Below, in pieces: positions 58,994 to 64,000 of a stretch of DNA of 64,000 nucleotides. The notes beneath the pieces are model-generated. The model was not told the origin of the DNA. It searched no databases and saw only the letters and a list, made by a program, of their open reading frames with translations. Position numbers and translations under genes: made by a program. Source of the DNA: Prorocentrum cordatum (taxonomy: Eukaryota > Sar > Dinophyceae > Prorocentrales > Prorocentraceae); assembly GCA_963575745.1 (NCBI GenBank), contig CAUYUJ010016703.1:101001-165000 (forward strand). The letters are read 5' to 3'. Each line of letters starts with the position of its first letter. The stretch's first letter is position 1.

Positions 58994-60241
58994 CGCCGCC
59001 GCCGCCCGCCGGCGTCGTCGTCGTCGTGGAGGGTCGAGGCTCGAGGCTGGAGGCCGAACGCGGGGGAGGAGGACCACCCCGACCCGCGTTTCCCAAGTCG
59101 CGTCTGGCTGGAGTCTTGGAGGCGTCCTGGGGGCCTCCTGAGGGTTTTTTGGAGGCCTCCAGAGGGCCTTTTGGAGGCCTCTTGAGGCCTCTTGAGGGCC
59201 TCTTGGGGGCCTCTTGGGGCCTTTGGGGGCGTCTTGGGGCCTCCCGGGGGCCTCTAAGGGCCGAGAGCTCGAAATTCTGTTTCGTGAACCCCCTCTTGGG
59301 GCATTCTTGAAGCGTTCTTGGGGTCGTCTTGGGCCGTCTTGGAGGCCTCTGGGGCCGTCTTAGAGCCGTCTTGGGCCATCTTGGAGCCCTCTTGGGGGCC
59401 TCTTGGGCCCTCTTGGGGCGATCTTGGAGTCCTCTTGAGCCGTTCAGGGGCGTCGGGGAACCGAAAAGGTTGAAACGCCCAAATCTGTCCAAAACCTATG
59501 GAAAAGCATTGTTTGTTTGCCTCTTGGGGCCCTCTTGGGAATGCACTTGGAGACCTCTTGGGGCATCTTGGAGGCTTCTTGGCATCTTGGAGACGTCTTG
59601 GGCCGTCCGGAGGCCATCTTGGGCGTCGTGGAGCGATATTCGGGCGTCTCGGACCTCTCTTGGACCGTGTTGGGGGCGTTCTTGGGGCCGTCTTGGGCCG
59701 TCTTGGAGGCCTCTGGGGCCGTCTTGGAGCCGTCTTGGGCCGTCTTGGGGCCCTCTTGGGGGCCTCTTGGGCCCTCTTCGGGCGATCTTGGAGGCCTCTT
59801 GAGCCGTTTATGGGCGTCGGGGAACCGAAAAGGTTGAAACGCCCAAATCTGTCCAAAACCTAAGAAAAATGCATTGATTTTTGCCTCTTGGGGCCCTCTT
59901 GGGAGTGCTCCTGGAGGCCTCTGGGGGCATCTTGGAGGCTTGTTGGGTCATCTTGGAGACCTCTTGGGCCGTCTGGAGGCCATCTTGGGCGCCGTGGAGC
60001 GATCTTCGGGCGTCTCGGACCTCTCTTGGATTGAGTTGGGGGCTTCTTGGGGCCCTCTTGGGGCGATCCTGGAGGATCTGAGTGTCCCGGGCGTGTCTCG
60101 GGCGTGTCCCGGGCGTGTCCCCTCTCGGGGTACTTTTGATCCAGGGACCCCCAGGGGCCGCCCCGCGCGCGCGAACCAGAAATACTGTTTACCAGTTACC
60201 GGAGATCTTAGCACGCCTCTGGCCCGTGGGGGCGGCGAATT
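58436..60241 (+). mobile_element. Composite CTTGGGG element, copy 2
   Basis: The head AATCGCTTCGCTCATTCCGC is shared with 22009. Next come unique sequence, GGA (58825-58925), a (CGTCGC)-type GC run (58950-59030) and a CTTGGGG array (59095-60080). The array contains two near-identical blocks of about 365 bp, each ending in the conserved core (CGTCGGGGAACCGAAAAGG at about 59450 and 59815, with CCAAATCTGTCCAAAACCTA). The tail with TTACCGGAGATCTTAGCACG lies at 60196-60215 and the element ends GGCGGCGAATT, as in copy 1. Confidence 0.78.
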
Positions 60242-60249
60242 TTTAAAAT

Positions 60250-60500
60250 CAAGTGGTCCTCCCAGGGCTCGCACCCTGCTTCTTATCCGGGGAAGCTTGT
60301 GGTCACCAAACTGCGTCCATGGCCCCTGGCCTACAACACCAACAACGCCGACAAGAACATCACAGTCATTTTAACTATGTTCTCTCTTATCTGCTCTCGT
60401 GCCAGTCAACACGTATATCCTAACCCCTCGGTGCCCGCCATTTCCGTCTTCGATCATGTCCTCTTTTGGGGGTGTATTTGGCGCAACCCCTAAAACAGGG
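60250..60500. repeat. Rearranged partial R1, copy 3
   Basis: The left part (GGGCTCGCACCCTGCTTCTT, 60270) matches the start of R1 in direct orientation. The right part (60375-60500, ACACGTATATCCTAACCCC then TCTTCGATCATG) matches the R1 end in reverse complement. R1 is thus folded back with its middle missing. Confidence 0.65.
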
Positions 60501-60519
60501 GAAGGCGCTGGTGGTGGTG

Positions 60520-60667
60520 CTGGCGATGATGACGATGACGATGGTGATGACAATGATGATGATTATGATAATGGTGGTGGTTGGAGGTGGTGGGAGTGAC
60601 GAAAGTGATGATGAAGATGCTGATGTTGATGCTGATGATGATGAGGATGAGGATGATTATGCTGCTT

Positions 60668-60748
<81 letters not shown>

Positions 60749-60814
60749 GTGATGGTGATGGTGATGGTGATGATGATGATGTGATGATGATGATGATGAT
60801 GCTGATGATGATGA

Positions 60815-60907
<93 letters not shown>

Positions 60908-60915
60908 ATGATGGA
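60520..60915. repeat. (GAT)n microsatellite
   Basis: Starts imperfectly, then long pure runs (60668-60740 and 60815-60905). A GGTGAT block lies at 60745-60770. Confidence 0.97.
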
Positions 60916-60940
60916 AAGAGCGTGTTCTACCGCTGCTGGC

Positions 60941-61163
60941 GGAAAACCGGGGGGGGGGTCACTACCGGTTCGAACCCTTCCCCCCCCCTCTGGAAAACCG
61001 GGGGGGGGGTCACTACCGGTTCGAACCCCTCCCCCCCCCCCAGTTCATCATGAAAAGGGGGGGGGGGTCACTACCGATTCGAACCCCCCCCCCACCTCGA
61101 AAACCGGGGGGGGTCACTACGGGTTCGAACCTCCCCCCCCTCCCCTCGAAAACCGAGGGGGGG
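60941..61163. repeat. Left array of AAAACC-G-run-TCACTAC-CGGTTCGAACC units
   Basis: Five units of 45-60 bases. Each has AAAACC, a G run, TCACTACCGGTTCGAACC and a C run, so each could fold on its own. GGTTCGAACCC matches an RNA polymerase III B-box pattern, but no A box or tRNA fold accompanies it. Confidence 0.85.
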
Positions 61164-61735
61164 TGCGGACAGTGCTGGGGACGGTGGTGGTGGGGACAGT
61201 GGTGAGGGGACAGCGGGACTGGTGGGGACAGTGGGACAGTGGTGGCGACGGTAGTGGTGGGGACAGTGGTGAGGACAATGGTGGGAACAGAGGGGACAGT
61301 GGACAGTGGTGGGGACGGTGGTGGTGGGGACAGTGGTGTGGGGACAGTGGGAATGAGGTGGAAACAGTGGGGCAGTGGAGGGTACAGTGGTGGTGGGGAC
61401 AGTGGTGAAGGCGGTGGCGAGGACGGCGGTGGGACAATGGGACAGAGGTACAATGGGGACAGTGGTGGGGACAGTCGGGACAGTGGTGGGAACAGTGGGA
61501 CAGCTCAGCGGGACAGCGGAGGAGTCAGTGGGAAAGTGGGGACAGTGGGGATAGTCGGGCAGTGGTTGGGGACGTGGAGAAAGTGGGGAGAGTGGAACCG
61601 TGGTGGGAACAGTGCTGGGGACAGTGGGGACAGTGCGACAGTGGTGGTGAGGACAGTGGTGCTGGGAACAACAGTGGGGGATGTGATGCGGACGGTGGGA
61701 GGGACTGGGAGTCGTTTGCTGGCGGTGAGTGGGGA
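61164..61735. repeat. GGGGACAGTGGTG minisatellite
   Basis: Irregular units of 9-15 bases, GGGACAGTGGTGG and GGGACAGTGGGACAG. Strand-asymmetric, with G far exceeding C. No coding sense. Confidence 0.92.
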
Positions 61736-61845
61736 GGGTGGGGAGGGGTTCGAACCGGTAGTGACCCCCCCTCCGGTTTTCGAGAAGGGGGGGGTTTCGA
61801 ACAGGTAGTGACCCCCCCGGTTTTCGAGGGGGAGGGGGGGGGGAG
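61736..61845. repeat. Right array, inverted copy of the 60.94 kb units
   Basis: GGGTTCGAACCGGTAGTGAC followed by a C run and GGTTTTCGAG: about two units in reverse complement of 60941-61163. The arrays thus bracket the GGGGACAGTGG minisatellite as inverted repeats. Confidence 0.85.
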
Positions 61846-61894
61846 GGGTTGAGAACGGGGGATTGTGGGGGTCCTCGCCTTTCGAGGGGTGTTT

Positions 61895-62250
61895 TCGTAT
61901 GGTTTTCTTCCTTTCCTCCTCCTCCTCTTTCTTTTCGTTTTCTTCCTCCTCCTCCCCTTATTCCTCTTCATGCTCGTTCTCCCTATCCTGCTCCTCAACT
62001 CCCTCCCCTCCTTCTACTCCTCCTCCTCCCTCTCCCTCCTTCCATTTTTTGTTTTGCGTGTTCCCCCCCCAAAAAAAAAACGAAGGCCACCCCGTTTTTT
62101 TTTGGGGGGGGGAGGAGGCACGAAAAATCCTCTTCCTCCTCCCCCTCCTCCTCCTCATCCTCCTCCTCTCCTCCTCCACCTCCACCCCTCCTCCTCCTCC
62201 CTCCTCTCCCCCTCCCCTTTTTAATTCTGCTACCTCTCTGCTTTTTTTTT
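61895..62250. repeat. Pyrimidine (CCT)n tract containing a foldback
   Basis: CCT/CTT repeats with an A/T-G/C foldback at 62063-62112: eight C, ten A, spacer CGAAGGCCACCCCG, nine T, nine G. Confidence 0.85.
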
Positions 62251-62335
62251 CCAGGCGCCCCCCCCAGACAAAAAAAATCTAAAAAAAAACATCAGTTTTT
62301 TTTTTTTTTTTCTTCTGGGGGGGGGGGGCGCCAGG
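62251..62335. repeat. Second A/T-G/C foldback
   Basis: CCAGGCGCCCCCCCCAGAC, then A-rich sequence, then T-run, CTTCTGGGG, G-run and GGCGCCAGG. The arms pair over about 30 bases. Confidence 0.75.
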
Positions 62336-62384
62336 AGAAAAAAAATGGAATGTGACGTGACCACATCTGCCCTCCCCCCTAGAA

Positions 62385-62540
62385 GGATTCCTATTGGACG
62401 CCCCCATAAGAAGGATTCACAGTAAAATCCTCGACAGAAGGGTTCCTATCGAAACCCTCCACTGAATGATTCCTACCGAAATCCTCCACATGTGGATTCC
62501 TACTGAAACCCTCCACTGAGTGATTCCTACTGAAATCCTC
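62385..62540. repeat. Short minisatellite, period about 36
   Basis: Four to five units of GATTCCTACTGAAA with TCCTCCACTGAGT, leading into the hexamer array. Confidence 0.75.
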
Positions 62541-64000
62541 GAATGGCAATGGCAATGGCAATGACAATGGTAATGGTAATGGTAATGGTAATGGTACTGG
62601 TAATGGTACTGGTAATGGTTACGGTAATGATAGTGGTAACGGGGTAGCGAGGCAATGACAATGGCAATGGCAACGGTAATGGTAATGGTAATGGCAATGG
62701 CAATGGCAATGGGAATGGCAATGACAATGGCAATGGCAATGGTAATGGTCATGGCAATGGTAATGGTAAGGGTAGAGGTAAAGGTAGAGTTAATGGTAAT
62801 GGTAATGGTAATGGTAACGGTAATGGTAATGGTAATGGTAATGGTAACGGTAATGGTAATGGTAATGGTAATGGTACTGGCAACGGCAGTGGTAATGGTA
62901 ATGGTAATGGTAATGGTAATGGGAATGGAAGTGGGAAGGGGAACGGGAACGAGAATGGAAATGATAGTGGTAGTGGTAATGGTAATTGCATTGGTAATGG
63001 TAATGGTAATGGTTATGGAAATTGTAATACTATTGGGAATGGGAATGACAATGGAAATTCTAATGGTAATGGCAGCGGTAGTATCATGGTAATGGGAATG
63101 GGAGTGGAAATGGTACTGGCAATGGTAATGGTAGTGACGAATGGCAATGGGAATGGTGATGGTAATGGTAATGGTAATGACAGAAGTAATGGTAATGGTA
63201 CTGGTAATGGTAATGGTAAGGGGGTAGCGATTGTAATGGTAATGGTAATGGTAATGACAATGGCAATGAGATTGGCAATGGCAATGGCAATGACAATGAT
63301 AATGGCCATGGCAATGGCAACGGCAATGGTAAGTGTAATGATAATGGCAATGGTAATGGGAATGGGAACGGGAATGGGAATGTGAATGGGAATAGGAACG
63401 GGAACGGGAATGGAAATGGTAGTGGTAGTGGTAACGGAAATGGGAATGATAAGGGTAAGGGTAAAGGTAAAGGTAGAGGTAAAGGTAATGGTAATGGAAA
63501 TGATAGTGATATTGGTAATGATAATGGTAATGGTAATGGTCATGAGAATGGGAATGGCAATGGAAATGGTACTGGCAATGGCAATGGTAGTGGCTAATGG
63601 CAATGGCAATAGCAATGCGAATGGTAATGGTAATGGCAGAGGTACTGGTAATGGTACTGGTAATGGTAACGGTAATGATAGTGGTAACGGGGTGGCGATT
63701 GGCAATGGCAATGACAATGACAACGGCAACGGTAATGGCAATGGCAATGGCAATGGCAATGGTAATGGCAATGGCAATGGTAACGGCCATGGCAATGGCA
63801 ATGGCAATGGTAATGGTAATGGCAATGGTAATGTGAATGGGAATGGGAACGGGAATGGGAGTGTGAATGGGAATGGGAATGGGAACGGGCATGGAAATGG
63901 CAGTGGTAGTTGTAACAGAAATGGGAATGGTAAGGGTAAGGGTAAATGTAAAGGTAGAGGTAAAGGTAATGGTAATGGCAATGGCAGTTGTAATGGTAAT
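62541..64000. repeat. (GGTAAT)n/(GGCAAT)n hexamer array to the window end
   Basis: Hexamers GGTAAT, GGCAAT, GGGAAT and variants. A longer pattern recurs: a GGTACTGGTAATGG block and GGTAACGGGG(T)AGCGA-type landmark at about 62641, 63219 and 63690, so some 0.5-kb segments were duplicated. Frames on both strands (NGNGNG, MVMVM, TITITI, LPLPLP) are products of the repeat. Confidence 0.95.

Noticed and set aside
60941-61163. GGTTCGAACCC matches the B box of tRNA genes and SINEs.
   Set aside because: No A box at the proper distance, no cloverleaf, and the motif is part of a palindromic G-run/C-run unit.
62417-63892. Minus-strand frame of 491 codons (TITITI/HYHYHY).
   Set aside because: Product of the hexamer array.

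Overview
The window looks like eukaryotic nuclear DNA, most probably from a dinoflagellate (about 0.7 sure). Three things point that way. A degenerate Ty1/copia element at the left end has the protease, integrase and reverse-transcriptase wording I associate with dinoflagellate copia elements. A Polo-like kinase gene is cut into very small exons, with splice donors that seem to include GC and GA as well as GT. Most of the rest is expanded microsatellite, satellite and inverted-repeat DNA. I recognised no bacterial gene, rRNA, tRNA or CRISPR array. Family assignments come from reading motifs, not from database searches.

Layout. 1-12,870: decayed, very long copia-like retroelement in the order coiled-coil/Gag, CCCH finger, protease, integrase, reverse transcriptase, RNase H, then a methyltransferase-like domain and unassigned open frames; it carries many frameshifts and stops. 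13,741-34,153: N-terminal half of a Polo-like kinase (PLK) catalytic domain in six pieces on the + strand (glycine loop, lysine strand, alpha-C region, hinge, HRD loop). Its introns hold small inverted-repeat elements, (GAT)n and (GGA)n tracts, minisatellites built on CTTGGGG, a 100-110 bp satellite and a roughly 1.2 kb repeat element. The DFG, activation-loop and polo-box exons were not found in the remaining 30 kb.

34.2-49 kb: long (GAT)n and (GGA)n tracts with islands of unique sequence, several short inverted-repeat elements, possible exons of a second gene near 40.7-41.3 kb, and an insert between direct repeats rich in GGTTCGG (45.87-47.22 kb). 49.4-53.0 kb: three copies of a 1.0-1.3 kb higher-order unit, each with an array of about 82 bp repeats. 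53.0-54.0 kb: 3' end of a LINE-like element. 54.95-60.5 kb: a tandem pair of composite elements (an R1 head plus a CTTGGGG body) and a rearranged third piece. 60.5-64 kb: GAT tract, G-rich minisatellite between inverted arrays, two A/T-G/C foldbacks, and a hexamer array that runs off the window.

Most long open frames here are artefacts of three-base repeats. The supported protein-coding content is the PLK fragment set, the copia relic and the LINE tail.
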